A DNA stretch of 64,000 nucleotides from Scytalidium lignicola (GCA_002812745.2 NCSJ02000095.1:62001-126000), one strand, 5' to 3'. Numbered from the stretch's first letter, positions 49,141-60,925 are shown. The notes: generated by a model from the sequence alone, not told the origin. Program-made: numbers and translations.

Positions 49141-49508
49141 AAATTATAAATTAACACATGAAACTGACAGCGAACATGCTTAGAATAAGTTTCTTAAATA
49201 GGCCATTTTATAGATGGATAATTGGGCGTGATATCAGATTATTACTATATAAAGATTGATGTATATGATGTATATGCTCCGGGCGATAGCCAAATGAACC
49301 AGCCAGTAGCCCAATGCAATAACCAATTCATCAATCATTAATTGCCAAAGGATATAGTAGCAATTTATATAGAAATCTTCAACTTCAACCCACTTGTGAT
49401 CTTTCAAACAATTTTCCATTAAACATAGCCTCCATTGAATCAACTGAACCAATTAATGCATTTCAAAGTAAAGTATATGATGCCTGGCTTGATTATATTT
49501 TTAGTGAG

Positions 49509-49610
49509 ACTGTCAATTGAGGATGCTACAAGCTGTCAATTAGGGGTACTACAAGCTATCAACTAGGGGTGCGACAAGCTATGAGTTAGGGATGCGATAG
49601 GTTGTTAAAT
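49509..49610. repeat. 23-bp degenerate tandem repeat
   Basis: Units starting at 49509, 49532, 49555 and 49578 share the pattern GCTGTCAATTAGGGGTGC(T/G)ACAA with a 23-bp period. A partial fifth follows. Beyond it (49620-49680) shorter AGTCGAATTAGT units continue. The copies are imperfect, and no coding frame runs through them. Confidence 0.7.
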
Positions 49611-49767
49611 TAGGAGTCAGATTCGAGGTCAAATTAGCAGTTATATTGGTAGTCGAATTAGTAGTCGAATTCGGTTATTGAATTGGGCTACCAGCCAGAC
49701 CATACATACTATATATTATTGTTTTAAAAACGATTGTTTAATTTTATACATAATATTTTATTTTATT

Positions 49768-50015
49768 CAGTGTTGACTGGAAACGCAGGAATACAGAACC
49801 ACTATTGTATTGATTGCTTAAGGAGTCTACAACTACAGCAGATTCTATATATACCGAGAGTTACGGCCGTAAAACCGTTATGGTCAACAGTTACGGTCGT
49901 ACAGGCACCCTACGGGTGCCTATGGTTGCCTACAGTGGTAGCCTACCGTAAACCCTATCCGTAAGCCCTAGCATAGGCAACCGTAAGAACACTGTGAAGT
50001 GGCATCCGTAAACTC
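49768..50015. mobile_element. Possible hAT-type element remnant with CCGTAA subterminal repeats
   Basis: The segment starts CAGTGTTGACTGG and, at 49994, ends GAACACTG, giving 7-bp CAGTGTT inverted ends as in fungal hAT transposons. Between 49858 and 50015 the hexamer CCGTAA or its complement TTACGG occurs at least six times, like subterminal transposase sites. A palindrome GCACCCTACGGGTGC also lies here. No 8-bp target duplication is seen, so the ends may be coincidental. Confidence 0.4.
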
Positions 50016-50315
50016 CAAATATTGCAACATTCAGTAACAAAAATATAATTTAACGGTATTTATTAAATAACGGTTTATATTTGATTAGTAAATAATTCAA
50101 TTAATATATTTATTTATACAACTTATTAGAGCTCAAATAGTTTTGATTCAATAGTATTTCGGTGGTTATAAAAGTCTTAATTGTCGTCGATAAGAGAGCG
50201 ATTCCTTGGATTTCAAACTACGATATGCAACCTTAGAACATTATCCGCCAGATTTATGCTTACTAACCACCAACTAGACTAATTAAACAAATTGATCATT
50301 ACTTTACGCAGAAGC
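50016..50315. other. AT-rich 3' flank of the minus-strand HET gene
   Basis: AT-rich DNA downstream of the HET gene stop at 50316. Nothing was recognised. Confidence 0.5.
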
Positions 50316-53006
50316 CTAGAGGATATTCCAAAACCGTTCCATAACATCACCAGCCAAGCATGTCGTTGGTTCAGCCGTTAAATTTACCTCTGGGCGTTCC
50401 TGCCCTTCCAGTTCCAGGACCACTCTGGACACGTAACGACATTTATAAGGTTCGCCACACAGTTTAACGGAGGAGGCTGTGGCGTCAGAATCGTATTCAT
50501 CTACTACATTTGTATCTGAGATCTCTCCCGGGAGAAGATCTGATATACATATCTCGTCTTCATTGTCTAGCATTTCCTGATCCATGATGACTAGCGCCCC
50601 TATGACAGTCGTAGAAGAGCTAGAATAAGAAGGCAAGAGGACTACAAATGGCCTCTTCCTCCACCAGCGGCTTCCCTGGGTGGCATACACCATGCCAATA
50701 GAGTCGATTGATTCTCCGGTCTGAGCATCGCTTGTCATGGTCCACCAACTACGATCCCACGGATCATAGCACCCTTTCGTTGGGAAAACCCAGTTTCTAC
50801 CACCTCTCAAGTGACTGAAGAGGTCATCTTGTGGCGGAAACGCAACAAAGGTAGCCTTGACCCTCAATCCGGCCCCTTGTGGCTCTAGTATCGTTCTACT
50901 CGCGCGAGTTGTCGGCCCCGATCTGTTTTCTTCATCGTTGTTCAGAATGCTTTGGTCTACCACTGTTTGTTGAAAATCCGAGCATACCCAGCGATATCCA
51001 TCCTCAAGGATCTTTGGGCCCGGAGAGAAGATGATACTTTTTGGAAATGCCTCCAGGCAACCTATCAAGAATCGCCATCTATTTTCGACTGAAATGCGAT
51101 TCATTTTTCTGATTTGCTGGCGAGTTAATCCTAGAATGATCGCGAGGCACACGAACCAGTCCCCAGGCCGCGTGGCTGTGCGTCGGTGGGCATCGTGGAT
51201 GTATTTTGCTAGGTTGCTTGGTTGGATCATCCACCGAAACTCCTGACCTGCTGCTGCCACGGCAGGTTGTAAGTAGCCGACAAAATGCTGGTAGAGATTT
51301 ATCATCTCTCGATGAATCTTGTAGGCTATCTGCTCTCCGAGAACCATGCTGCAATGGAATTTCTGAAATTCCTCCAAGGCTTGCCACACATGTAGCGCAC
51401 CTCCCTTCAACTGAATGTAGAGCTTTTTAATCGATAGCGCGGCCTCGAGGTATGTCCACAGCCTTTTCATCCAACCACAAACGGAAAGTCGAGGTAGGAT
51501 CTCATCTAAGGGGCAGTCGTAAGGAACCTCCAGAAGCTCAGTATCTAAGGCAAGTACAGCACCAGCTTGCGCATAGGTGTCATTCATGCGACTGATTGCG
51601 AGCCCACGGCATTCTTCCATATCGATGTACACCTCTGGAACCTGAGAGGGTGTCGGTCGTGGTATACAAAGTGTATCGATCCATATCTGTGGACATGGGT
51701 CCTCAGAAGTGGAGCACACATAGGCTTCAGGGAGCCTTGTAGGTGTCGGGACTTTAAGAGGGCTATTAACAATCGGTCCGAACTTGCGTAATAAGTTGCT
51801 TAGTCTTTGTATTTGGCACGATGGAAGCGAATTTCCGGTTGTATCTCCAAATCCGTCTGCCCAAACATGAGATATCGCGACATAATTTGAAGTAGAACTC
51901 TGGCCTTGGGTGTCGAGTCCATTTCGGACAGATAGCTTCGTATGATGACTCTCTGGATCCGGATTGGCCAATAGTCCAACAACGGGGAATCCGCCCTGTT
52001 GAAGACAACTTTTCACATCCGTGAGCTTAGCTGAAACATGGCAACATCGACAATCCTGCGTGTCATGCCTTGTGACGTACGTCCGCTCGTCGATCTGCAT
52101 CATCCGGCATAAATCGTCGGAACAGTTGTTATGGCGCCGATCTTGCGACTTTTGGGACCGTGGTATAGAGGAAAGATAAAGGATCTCAAGTAGATCTTCT
52201 GTGCTGGCTAGATTTGTGATGTCGTAGTAGCAGAAACCGTTTTTTAATAGTCGCTCCTTGACAAAATAAGGAACTAGTCTCTGCACGGGATTCTGGCGCA
52301 TTCGATAAATGTGGAAATCAACAAGATTATGGCGTCTGCAAAACGCTCTATGAACGCTCGAGTGCAAGACAAAGAAGGACAGGATAACTTCATGCGGAAG
52401 ACTGGAACGAAGATTTTGCTTCGAGTCGCTAGCTTTTTCAAGTAGTTCTGTATATTTCGACGCGATTTCCAAGCATCTTTGCACTTCCGAGATCTGGGTT
52501 GGCTCCGAAAGCGAAACCCATGGTTCGAGATACTTGGATTGAAGGTTTTCAGTGTTGACTAGAAGGGTGCCGGACTCATCGATACTCTGGAAATCTGACC
52601 ATTCGATGTCTAGGGCGGATCCAATCGTCTTTTTGAGGAAATAGAAGAAGAGCCAGTCTTGCAGGAATGCTACCCAGGCTTCGGGTCTTTCTTTGCTCGT
52701 CTCGAATTCGGGGTCCTTCAGGGAAGTTATATCGAAACCTTGGCTGCTGGGGAAGCTAGAAAAGGCTACGTTCGTAGAGCGATAGCCAGGTGCTTCGGCG
52801 CAAAGGAGACGGACTTTGGGCAAGGCTTCCCAGGAAGGAGGTATCTTAAGGTGGTCCATTGACGGGCTGAACGAATGGAATCGATAATCATGCTCAGGAG
52901 GGAACCCCTTGACCACAGTTGGTACAGTGAAGTTATAGAGAAGAAAGATAACGTTTGTAGGTTGCGACAAAATGTCATGAGATTTTGCCAAGTCACTAGC
53001 TACCAT
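50316..53006 (-). CDS. HET-domain protein A (heterokaryon incompatibility), 896 residues
   Basis: A single uninterrupted frame from ATG 53006. The N-terminal region has AWVAFLQDWLFFYFLKK (about residue 110) and LLKNGFCYYDITNL. A Cys/His cluster follows: C295-x4-C300 and H314-x4-C319-x-C321, with YVTRHDTQDCRCC. The HET domain follows with its three blocks: YVAISHVWADGFG (Y375), IWIDTLCIP (W442) and KRLWTYLEAAL (R515). HET domains (PF06985) mediate nonself recognition and regulated cell death in filamentous fungi. The C-terminal 380 residues have no recognised domain. The gene is intact with normal codon use, in a RIP-damaged neighbourhood. It is arranged head-to-head with the related gene at 54402, with 1.4 kb between the starts. 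Confidence 0.88.
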   Translation of the reverse strand: MVASDLAKSHDILSQPTNVIFLLYNFTVPTVVKGFPPEHDYRFHSFSPSMDHLKIPPSWEALPKVRLLCAEAPGYRSTNVAFSSFPSSQGFDITSLKDPEFETSKERPEAWVAFLQDWLFFYFLKKTIGSALDIEWSDFQSIDESGTLLVNTENLQSKYLEPWVSLSEPTQISEVQRCLEIASKYTELLEKASDSKQNLRSSLPHEVILSFFVLHSSVHRAFCRRHNLVDFHIYRMRQNPVQRLVPYFVKERLLKNGFCYYDITNLASTEDLLEILYLSSIPRSQKSQDRRHNNCSDDLCRMMQIDERTYVTRHDTQDCRCCHVSAKLTDVKSCLQQGGFPVVGLLANPDPESHHTKLSVRNGLDTQGQSSTSNYVAISHVWADGFGDTTGNSLPSCQIQRLSNLLRKFGPIVNSPLKVPTPTRLPEAYVCSTSEDPCPQIWIDTLCIPRPTPSQVPEVYIDMEECRGLAISRMNDTYAQAGAVLALDTELLEVPYDCPLDEILPRLSVCGWMKRLWTYLEAALSIKKLYIQLKGGALHVWQALEEFQKFHCSMVLGEQIAYKIHREMINLYQHFVGYLQPAVAAAGQEFRWMIQPSNLAKYIHDAHRRTATRPGDWFVCLAIILGLTRQQIRKMNRISVENRWRFLIGCLEAFPKSIIFSPGPKILEDGYRWVCSDFQQTVVDQSILNNDEENRSGPTTRASRTILEPQGAGLRVKATFVAFPPQDDLFSHLRGGRNWVFPTKGCYDPWDRSWWTMTSDAQTGESIDSIGMVYATQGSRWWRKRPFVVLLPSYSSSSTTVIGALVIMDQEMLDNEDEICISDLLPGEISDTNVVDEYDSDATASSVKLCGEPYKCRYVSRVVLELEGQERPEVNLTAEPTTCLAGDVMERFWNIL

Positions 53007-54401
53007 AGATTAGCGTTGCAGTGGTTGGTTTTGTGATAGATGATATACGATTACTGCCGACACTCGACCATCGGAGTTGCACCCGGAGCCATCCATCGAC
53101 GTCTCGCGCTAGCCAACGCAAGGCTCCGAAACTGCACTTTGCTCTTCTCGCAAACAGAACAACCAAAGACCCCTAACTAGGCATACTGCTAGGCTGCATG
53201 CTTTACGTTAACTTAGGACATTTTTGCCCTGAATTTTAGCGATCCGTTAGACAGGGATTTACGTTATTCATCGTTAAGCCGATGAACTTCTTGTTCTCCA
53301 AAGGAAAGACACTTGTCAGATCATATTAATATTGAACCGTACAATTAAATATACTGCAGATACATCCACTTCAATAGCTGCAAAGGAAAACATGTCCGAG
53401 TTTATTGCTTTCATGGTCGCTTTAAGCTAATATGCCTCAGGCGAGTGCTTTTAAATTCCAAACTTCCATATATCTTGTTGATATCTAGTTTATCTTAACC
53501 CTTGGCAAAGCTTAGCAAACGGTATCGTATAAGAAATGGATATCATAATATACTAGAAGCATAGTTTCATCCGCAGTATCAAAAGCATCCAACTGCTTAC
53601 TGAATTGAACGCTTGGCGATATCTGGGGAGGGTTCAAGACTAGTCATGAGTTCGAGTACGATGGTCGTCTCGGTTTCCAAGATCTAATATCTAGCTCTAC
53701 CGCGAAAGTGTATTGCTACAAGAAAGGAAAGGGATTTATTTCGGGATGCATCGTTAAGTGTCCGAAGTCTGGTCCGCCGAGGCAATCAAGGCGGCTGCCT
53801 GTTTGCGGCAGAAGGAACCAAATCAGCGGTCTCTGCAGGAAAATAAAAGTAGGCAAATAAATATGTGTTTATTAGTCATTGGTGGGTTTCCTTCCAGGAA
53901 CGCACCAGCCACCACAAGGACCTGACGCTATTAGGTGAAGAATGGATCCGGTGTGTTGTTGACTCTTTGCAACTAGAATCTCAGTCCTGGATTTATAGCG
54001 GAACATGATGATGAGCAAGTTCGTCGAGTGCGGCGGCGACCTTTGTACCCGCAAATCTCAATTTCGATTTCTCACTTATTAAGATGCGTCATCTGAATCT
54101 CAAGAACCGAGAGCCCATTAGACAATCTGTCAGGCTTTTTGTCTTTGAATACCCCGCAACAGCCCCACTCAGCCGTGGCGGTTACAGTAGTCTGACGTGG
54201 TCCTGTATATGTACCTGGTGGTAGGACATTGGTTGCCTTGCCTTGCCCTCCTGGAGGATTGTGACGATACTCAGGTGTTTCTTATTCTAATGACCACATA
54301 AGCTGGATACCTAATAGAAACGATGTATTAGCCTTTACCATCTTGGCAGCGATTAGATACGTAAGGACTTATGAACTATTTCTATATAACACCTTCAGAT
54401 A
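53007..54401. promoter_or_regulatory. Shared divergent promoter region of the two HET genes
   Basis: This 1.4-kb spacer separates the two opposite HET start codons. No gene is supported in it (the 60-codon frame at 53872-54054 has no features). It probably carries both promoters; no specific element can be named. Confidence 0.5.
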
Positions 54402-56888
54402 ATGCCTTCTCTGTCTGCTGTTTTTGTTACATCAGGCGGCCGTCCTGTTGATCACCTGCCTTTGCCGAGAGAGCCGACATATGAGCTTCCATCATGGCAA
54501 TTTCTTTGCGAGAAGGAAGAATATGACGGAGGGCCGTTCTTGACTTACCATTCCCGCCAAGGGTGGACAGATGAAGAGATCTACGATCCCAAGAAATCCA
54601 ACAAATCTCCTGAAGAAGTTGCATCCTTCTTCCAAAACTGGTTCTTCTGGGGGCTTTTGACGAAAGTCATGCGAATGCCCATTCGGACATCAGATTTTGT
54701 CAGAAATGACAAACTGGGTCGGCCAGTCATAACTACCAAGCAATTGCCCGATCTAGTTAATATATGGTATACTCGCGACCGACGTCTCTCGCTCAGAGCA
54801 CAGGAAAAATATGCCATAGAAGTGGACCGAAACCTTTGGTGCCTCTGTAACATATTGAATGACTGGAACTTGCGTGAAAGCTCTCCATTCGATGAATGGG
54901 TATCTATCTACATCTGCATATTAGGCGAATATCTCCAGACAGCGTACAAGATCATATACCAAAGAGCCATGGGAGATTGGCAGCAGATCATTAAACAGAA
55001 ATTCATTTCATCAGTACCTGATTGGTGTAGCTCCAATCGCCGCTGGCCCTTCATAGGGATAAACGTTCTTGATAGACAAATGGTTACAGATGGATGGTGT
55101 CGAAGTGACATACAACGGCTAAGATCTACCCTTCAATCTTATGGGTTTTTCTATGCAAGCTTAATCAAACCTCCCCTCTACGAACCAGCCGATCAAAGTT
55201 CGGTTAACAAAGTCTTTCCAAAGAGCATGATAGAACGGCAAATGATGAAAACGGTTGAGAATCAAAACAGTGGTCACCACCGATGCTCACAGTTTGTTTG
55301 TCATGCATACCAATGGAGTAAGCAAAATTACAAGACAAGACACGTCTACAAGAGTTGCTCATGTCTGGATATGAAAATAGACATGTGGAATGTCATCACA
55401 ATTCTTGCAGAAAGTGAAATTCCTGTTGTCCATATCGATAATGGCGTTTCCGTTTCTCCAGCTATACCTCGTAAACCATATGTTGCTATATCCCATGTAT
55501 GGGCAGATGGTCTTGGGAATCCTAGCCTCAATGCATTACCCTCTTGTCAACTAAAACGTATTTCTTCTATGGTCAACAGTCTTCATCCTGACATGAACAA
55601 TCCTATACCTTTCTGGATAGATACAATCTGCTGTCCAGTAGAACCAGATTACGCACGTGCTGCAGCTATCATGTTGATGGAAAAAACATACAAAGAAGCA
55701 GATAAAGTACTAGTTCTCGACTCATATCTCCAGTCCCGTGCAGTTGCAGCCATTCCAGACATGGAAATTCTATTGATGATTCATTGCTCAAGGTGGAATA
55801 GAAGGCTTTGGACTCTTCAAGAGCGCATTCTTGCTAAAGACAGAATTTACTTCAAGTTTAAGGATCATATTTTATGTATTCATGAAATCCTTAGATGTAT
55901 ACCACTTGGAGTGTATCCAGAAATACTGTACTCAGAAGGGAGAGATTTTGAGCGCCTGTTTTTCTTATCATGGATACCTCTTCGCACCTCAGGGCTTGAG
56001 AGAGGTATAATTGACGACCAGAGTTTTCGAAATATCGTCAATGTAGCTCCGAGTCAAACAATGGCCAGGCTTCAAAGGCTTCTTCCATTCAGGGCTACAT
56101 CCAGGCCATCAGACGAAGCAATATGTGTAGGAAGCATGCTAAACTTGAATATGTCGGAAATTCTATCAGCTTCAGGTGACAACAAAATGGAGATCCTATG
56201 GTCTATGATGCCACATATACCGCCGGACGTAATATTCTGGATTGGACCTAAACTAGAAAGGAAAGGTTTTCGATGGGCTCCTTCAACTTTTCTCATTGGG
56301 CGGGATTTATTAATAAATGAGATGACCAATCCGTATACAGCGACTCTAACTCAGAGAGGATTGTTGGTACGCTATCCAGGTTGGATGCTTGGTTGTAAGC
56401 GCGGGTCCAAAGTGAAGGCACAATTCCACATATTAGATGCTTCTGGCACTATTTACATGATCTCATGCCTCAGCAACGTATCACGTCAGTATCTTCCGCC
56501 GGATGAATCATTTAATCCTTGGATTTTAGAACCGGATTATACAAGTCAGGCGGCACTATATATTCTCTCACAATTTGATCTAGATGATGCCGGAAATTAT
56601 GGACCTAGGATAAGCCATGATGCACTATTAGTTTTAGCTTGTACTATTGAGGAGGATATCATTTTCGGACGCTCTTTATGCCCCGTTACAATTAGAAAAC
56701 TCGAGGCACAAAGTGAATACGCTCAGAGTTTGCGAGAAAGTTTGGATGGTGTTCTGGTAAGTATGGAGCCTGGTAAACGAGAACTGGGTATTTGGAGTTC
56801 TTCACCTAAAGACGGAGTCAACGACGATGTAATAGATGTAATGGGATGTTCTGCATTTACTAAACATCACCCTTTCTGCATTGACTGA
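54402..56888 (+). CDS. HET-domain protein B (heterokaryon incompatibility), 828 residues
   Basis: A single exon from ATG 54402. Its architecture parallels HET protein A: ASFFQNWFFWGLLTKVM (about residue 75), MVTDGWCRSDIQRLRST, then C295-x4-C300 and H314-x4-C319-x-C321 within YKTRHVYKSCSCL. The HET blocks are YVAISHVWADGLG (Y360), FWIDTICC (W405) and NRRLWTLQERILA (R468). The spacing and the identical numbering of the Cys/His residues show the two genes are diverged paralogues. The C-terminal half (about 350 residues) is unlike any domain I recognise. The reading frame is clean and all three HET blocks are present, so the gene is probably functional in nonself recognition. Confidence 0.88.
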   Translation: MPSLSAVFVTSGGRPVDHLPLPREPTYELPSWQFLCEKEEYDGGPFLTYHSRQGWTDEEIYDPKKSNKSPEEVASFFQNWFFWGLLTKVMRMPIRTSDFVRNDKLGRPVITTKQLPDLVNIWYTRDRRLSLRAQEKYAIEVDRNLWCLCNILNDWNLRESSPFDEWVSIYICILGEYLQTAYKIIYQRAMGDWQQIIKQKFISSVPDWCSSNRRWPFIGINVLDRQMVTDGWCRSDIQRLRSTLQSYGFFYASLIKPPLYEPADQSSVNKVFPKSMIERQMMKTVENQNSGHHRCSQFVCHAYQWSKQNYKTRHVYKSCSCLDMKIDMWNVITILAESEIPVVHIDNGVSVSPAIPRKPYVAISHVWADGLGNPSLNALPSCQLKRISSMVNSLHPDMNNPIPFWIDTICCPVEPDYARAAAIMLMEKTYKEADKVLVLDSYLQSRAVAAIPDMEILLMIHCSRWNRRLWTLQERILAKDRIYFKFKDHILCIHEILRCIPLGVYPEILYSEGRDFERLFFLSWIPLRTSGLERGIIDDQSFRNIVNVAPSQTMARLQRLLPFRATSRPSDEAICVGSMLNLNMSEILSASGDNKMEILWSMMPHIPPDVIFWIGPKLERKGFRWAPSTFLIGRDLLINEMTNPYTATLTQRGLLVRYPGWMLGCKRGSKVKAQFHILDASGTIYMISCLSNVSRQYLPPDESFNPWILEPDYTSQAALYILSQFDLDDAGNYGPRISHDALLVLACTIEEDIIFGRSLCPVTIRKLEAQSEYAQSLRESLDGVLVSMEPGKRELGIWSSSPKDGVNDDVIDVMGCSAFTKHHPFCID

Positions 56889-59800
56889 CAGCTGGAGACA
56901 ACTCTGGGTCTGATCTGACAGAGGTTGTGGACGGATAAAGTGAGGTGAAGATATGGATGTATTGGAATCGTAACTTAAGTTGAGCATAAAGCTCGTATTT
57001 ACTAGGTTAAAGGCCTATATTATATGGACAATGAGATTTATTGGAACCCTAGAATCCTGGAATCCGCGGAGTCAGGGAGGTCTCTGACTCCGCCGTGCGA
57101 TCCTGTGCCGCTTCTCAGATAGCTTGTTCAAGAGCGCCCTAGTCCTGCGATAAGTAATTACTGTTTCCAGACGTAAGAGGTCAGAGCGGCAAGGTTGGGC
57201 TGCCACACATATAAATTGTATAGCGCAGAGACTCAACTGGTTGCTAACTTGCATTGATGGTTCAGTGCATTTCGCGACCATTTCTAACCCGGCAGAAGTA
57301 CAATTACGGTTCATTAAAAGAGTTAACTTAAGTCTTTTTTTNATATTTTTTAAAATATATAAGTAATATGATAAAAAGGAAAGAAAGATTAGATTTTCTT
57401 ATAATATTATTTTCTTATAATTAAGTGTTAAAATGATGTTAAGCTAAAAAGAGAATAATGTTATAACTTCTTTATTTAAAGGCTTGAAGCTTAATAATAA
57501 CTTGTTATATAAAGAATTACTAAAAANGGAGAAAACAAGAATTATATAATCAGGATTATATAATAAATCCAAAATCCAGGATTGAATTCAAGATTTAAAA
57601 GTTAAGAGTTAAAAAANGGCTTTTAGATTCAGGAGATATAAAGGTTTATATAAATAAATAGTTTTCTTAGTTAGATAAAGTTTTATGCTTAACTTAAATT
57701 GAATATTTTAGTCAAAGATCTTTTAGTAATAACTTAACTTGTTTATGACTTTACATTTGTGTACAAGCTTTTAAGTAAATGATATAGTATTTATATAAGG
57801 AAGATACACAGATACTCTATTAACAAGTATATGAGGTATATTACAAAATGGTAAACATGGTATTATAAGTTCTTAAAAGATTACTTTTAATGATGGACAG
57901 CCAAGCCTTTGTCTTTATATCAGATAAAGAGAAAGGCCTTGTTAGTATACTTCAGACAGTTTTCCTAAAAGTTATAACAGCTTATTATTGTTAATATATT
58001 ATTGATAATGTACAACAACAGTATGAGGTTAAATGCTAACCTTTGTTTTGGTAATGTATATAAACAAAAACAGAGAAACTATTTAAGGAGGCTTTACTAA
58101 TGTTAAAGGATAAGAATAAAGTTGTTGTAGTTTATATAAATGTTATTCCTTATAAAACTTAAGCTTAGTATGCTTTTCCATATCCATAGTTTAACTATAA
58201 TACATCAAATATTGTAAAATCTTTCAACTTAGCTTAAAATCCACTTTGGTCTCTTCTTCTATTAAAGATGATTGATGTTATCTGGTCTACTATTATAAAA
58301 ATGATATATGATAGATATTATCAGCTATAACAAAGTATATAACTTGTAAATATTCCTCTTCTTAAGTTTAAAGACTACCTTAAATTCAGTCACTAGTTTT
58401 GTGTATTTGAATTAAGAAATAAGTTATATCAAGTATAAGTTCTTGATTTTGGTTTTAAGTTTATTATTAACCTTTTACAAAGGATTTATACTTATTACAA
58501 CTTTGACAAGTATTTAAGACTATGTACTTATACAATTATAACTTATAAATTTGAGATAGAGAACTCTTACTTTATTTTTATTAAAGTTATACAATCAAAG
58601 TATACTACAAAACTTATTATACTCTTATGAAGTTAATCTTAATTAAGGACTTGTTCTCATACTTTAAAATATATCCTCTTAAGCTTAGTAAACTTTGTAA
58701 ACGACCAAAGATTAAGAGAATTTGAAAGAGCATTTAGAATTGTCAAATAAAGAAGTATAGAAATTGTAAGCAAACAAGTCATAATATAAGGTGTTGTACA
58801 AGTTTCTTTGTAATAAAGAATAAACATAAGAAAAGAGTATATAATTAGAACTTAGTTGAGGATGATAATAGTATGAATAATATGATAGTAGTAAATACTG
58901 GTGGCTAAACAAGTAATAAGAAGATAGTCTTAATAAACAAGAATTAAAGTCTTCTTTAACTTCTCTTATATTTAAGGTAGTATAATAAGTATAAAAATTA
59001 ATTTAGGTAATATACAAAATATACAAAATATTTTGAGTAACATAACAGATATTTGTTATATAAATATTTATAATAAGTTATATTTAATTTATATATGTTT
59101 TCTATACAAATTGAAGAAAATGTTATACTTTGCTTTCTCTAACTAAAAGCGAATACAACTTAAGAAAAGTTATATAAACAAGAAGTCAACGATTAATTAT
59201 TGTATAAAGATACTTTACTAAGTTTATATTTGCTTATCTTATATAAATGCAAAAAGATAACAAACTCATTTTAATAATACTAAGATAAAATTTTTAATTC
59301 TAGTTTTTAATTTCTAATTTCTACTATAGGTTGTCTGAACTAAGAAATCGGAATTACTAGATCTGTAAGGTAAGTTAACATCAGGAAAAACAGAGAATCA
59401 TCTTCTTATTCTAAGGGTATCAAATACAATTCTTTATACTACAAATTCCTGTATAATTAATAAGTCTTAACTCAATCTTAACTCTTAAGACTATGATTTC
59501 CAGGACGTTGATTAGTCTACACAATAATATACTAGTTATATTAAGGGAAAACTTCTTAAATTCCAAGTCAATTATTTCCAAAACATTAGTTCATCTCATA
59601 ACAACAGTCATAACAAACAAAGAGAGATAATACAATAAAAGTTATAAGTACAGTAAATATACATAATATAAAGTATAAACTTACAGATATGTAATTAGAC
59701 TAATTAAGAGATTTTACTTCTACCTTTCAGAGTAATAAGACATTACTTTTATTATTACTTCTTGTTAATATCAACTTTTCTAATACTTAGTCTTAATACT

Positions 59801-60150
59801 GGATATTTCAAATGCTTAACTCTATACTCTACTATTAGAATATGTCAAGTTCTATGCCGAGAAACAATGTTCAGATTAACAAGTTACTTATTAACTTAAT
59901 TTCAAATACTATTCAAAATTATAATATTTAAAGCTATTCTAAGTTTATTATATAATACTCTATATTACTTTGTTAATAATACTTTTATTAATTTCCTACA
60001 TACCAGATACTTAAATCTCAAGTTCAAATACTTTATTATGAAATAGTCTTCTCCTTACTACTTACATTATAATAGTTATTATTATAAGTATATCACTTAT
60101 CTAACCTCTAAATCTATTATAAAAGCTTTAAACTATACTGTTTAATAATT
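56889..60150. other. AT-rich, heavily degraded region
   Basis: From about 57310 the DNA becomes strongly AT-rich, with no usable open frames and three ambiguous bases (57342, 57527, 57617). Before that, 56889-57310 is ordinary 3' flank. It is consistent with RIP-mutated transposon DNA, but no element could be identified. Confidence 0.55.
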
Positions 60151-60159
60151 TAACATATT

Positions 60160-60925
60160 AAGCTATTAATAATCTAGGCTAACCAATCCTGAGTACCCTC
60201 CTTAATTCTAGAAAATTCAACATGACTATTCTCTCCTGTCCATCTTCAAAAGCTGAATTTCCAACCTCAGTTAAAGTCTTCTTTCTTGATTATCACTTTG
60301 TTAAATCCATTATTGTTACTTTTAAAGGACAGAATGCAATTATCTCTACTGTTAGCATTTCCAAACTCTTAGCCCAAACCATTCTCATCAATGTTATGAT
60401 TATTACAAGGGTAAAACATTTCATTCCTTCTGAATTCAAGTTTGACCTTGGCAATCTCAAGACAAGTAAGTTACCAGTTTTTAACTTTAAGGTTACTATG
60501 CAAAAGTATCTAGAGGAAAAAGCCTGTATGATTCTAGATTTTACATATACCATAGTTCATAATAGCATTTTCTTAAACTTAAGCATAAAGTCTAACTTCT
60601 TATTAAACTGGAAAGACAAAAAACCTTTGATATACAATAGCAGAAACCAGTTATTTAATATTACAACACTTTACTCTATTGTTATAACTGTTGTTAATGT
60701 TCTTAATCATTATAAGAAGACTAAAAACAAAGCTGTGTATATTCAAGACATAATTACATTATAAAATCAGATTTTAGCTCTTATAAAAAAAGGTTATACT
60801 GAAGAAGAAGTGAAAACCAGTTCAAGTGAATCTTGTTGCAGTAGAGAAAGTTGTAAACGAAAACTGAGTAAAAGATGAAATTACTTTAAAGGTAATGCAT
60901 GAATATATATTAATATTAGTATTTA
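60160..60925 (+). pseudogene. NmrA-like / isoflavone-reductase-like pseudogene
   Basis: The plus strand reads NNLG-stop-PILSTLLNSRKFN before MTILSCPSSKAEFP, then VTFKGQNAIISTVS, ITRVKHFIPSEFKFDLGNLK, YTIVHNSIFLNL, KSNFLLNWKDKKP and QDIITL-stop-NQILALIKKGYTEEEV. These are the conserved stretches of fungal NmrA-like NAD(P)-binding reductases (PIPSEFG-like block, YTIV substrate block). Both in-frame stops are TAA where family members have Gln (CAA to TAA), and a frame break follows near 60815. The 180-codon open part is a remnant, not a complete gene. It is heavily AT-shifted, fitting RIP. Confidence 0.72.

Noticed and set aside
58712..58912. Tyr/Ser-rich minus-strand open frame
   Set aside because: Typical of AT-rich random sequence; no homology features.
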